From contig JABJCN010000076.1 in NCBI GenBank assembly GCA_018668635.1, positions 1 to 64,000 on the forward strand: 64,000 bases of DNA, written 5' to 3'. The position numbers and the translations under genes were made by a program. The notes under the pieces are model-generated. The model was not told the DNA's origin and made no database searches. It worked only from the letters and a program-made list of their open reading frames with translations. Origin of the DNA: Opitutia bacterium (GTDB lineage Bacteria > Verrucomicrobiota > Verrucomicrobiia > Opitutales > JABJCN01). This document shows positions 63,616 to 64,000 of the stretch, in pieces. Within the stretch, counting starts at the first letter, position 1. Each line of letters starts with the position of its first letter.

Positions 63616-64000
63616 TCAGCTCTTAAGATTAAGAAACTGGATCCAAGACTCATCACACTGATCCTCAGTAAGAGAACTAACAAAAGGACGCCACTTCGGT
63701 TTCCGTGGTCGCCGGACCAGAAACATACCCGCCTCATGTGGCAAACGATTAGCCTTGCGTGAGTTACAGCGGATGCAAGAGGTCACGACATTCTCCCATG
63801 AGGTCTTTCCTCCTCGGTCACGTGGAATAACATGATCCAGATTCAAGTGCTTTGACTGAAAAGTCTCGTTACAATATTGGCAGCGAAAACCGTCCCGCTC
63901 AAAAAGGTTCTGGCGATTGAATTTCATTTCCCGAATAGGAAGCCGATCATAAGCACGAAGAAGAAGGACATTCGGAATACGAAGTGAGAGACGGACTGTT
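63616..64000 (-). CDS. HNH endonuclease, partial (5' end beyond the window)
   Basis: The C-terminal 128 codons of an HNH nuclease; the frame stays open to the right edge. From the edge it reads TVRLSLRIPNVLLLRAYDRL then PIREMKFNRQNLFERDGFRC. The core is CQYCNETF, LDHVIPRDRGG and SCIRCNSRKANRLP: a pair of CxxC zinc sites flanking the His-Asp-His-type catalytic segment. This matches free-standing bacterial HNH proteins of about 180-200 residues. Family members cut DNA, though many chromosomal copies lack a known role. The in-frame Met at 63927 is internal, because the upstream sequence matches the family. Confidence 0.85.
   Translation of the reverse strand, partial: TVRLSLRIPNVLLLRAYDRLPIREMKFNRQNLFERDGFRCQYCNETFQSKHLNLDHVIPRDRGGKTSWENVVTSCIRCNSRKANRLPHEAGMFLVRRPRKPKWRPFVSSLTEDQCDESWIQFLNLKS

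Overview
This window looks like chromosomal DNA of a Gram-negative bacterium of the Verrucomicrobiota (PVC superphylum), probably an Opitutae or Puniceicoccales relative. I infer this from the gene content, since no rRNA is present. The clues are a lipoprotein with a formylglycine-generating-enzyme fold, PQQ-like propeller proteins (one with a C-terminal SHD1 domain), a MoxR/DUF58/vWA/DUF4175/DUF4159 cluster, ExbB/ExbD/TonB systems, weak or absent Shine-Dalgarno sites before many genes, and base composition near 50% GC. Most of the window is housekeeping DNA in short operons. There is no prophage, insertion sequence or CRISPR array.

Layout. 0-13.5 kb: the 5' end of ubiE/menG, a ClpX-like unfoldase without a zinc finger, hisS, a nadE-hemL operon, maf-tonB-pseudouridine synthase, a lipoprotein, a divergent DAHP synthase followed by a DapF homologue in which both catalytic cysteines are serines, a methyltransferase, and rplU-rpmA with a clear terminator. 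13.6-25.1 kb: a Ski2-like helicase, glnD overlapping a GAF histidine kinase, valS, a short-chain dehydrogenase and a MenH-like hydrolase. 25.2-38.2 kb: two PQQ-like propeller proteins, a decayed gene remnant, a SAM-hydrolase-fold protein with an altered active site, a vWA membrane protein coupled to a caspase-fold protein, an operon of HAD phosphatase, dicarboxylate symporter and uvrB, and fabV.

38.2-39.9 kb is the one segment with the look of an acquired element. A 50-bp imperfect direct repeat of the 3' half of tRNA-Ala(GGC) brackets a single gene for a GYF_2/MORN-type membrane protein. 39.9-45.2 kb holds an exbB-exbD-tonB operon, a PfkB-like pseudokinase, tmk-holB, a 7Fe ferredoxin and tRNA-Gln(CTG). 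45.3-56.7 kb is a six-gene plus-strand cluster: TPR-metallopeptidase, DUF4159, MoxR, DUF58, vWA membrane protein and a giant Q-rich coiled-coil DUF4175-type protein. The vWA plus caspase-fold pair at 28-31 kb probably belongs to the same functional system, split into a second locus. 56.8-64 kb has a CPA1 antiporter with a His-rich insertion and a cyclic-nucleotide-binding domain, a second exbB-exbD pair, leuD, an esterase, cysE and a partial HNH endonuclease.

The most notable observations are the Ser/Ser DapF-like protein beside a divergent DAHP synthase, the tRNA-Ala duplication, the MoxR-centred envelope cluster with its split partner locus, and several conserved folds whose catalytic residues have changed (DapF, SAM hydrolase, caspase-like, PfkB-like).
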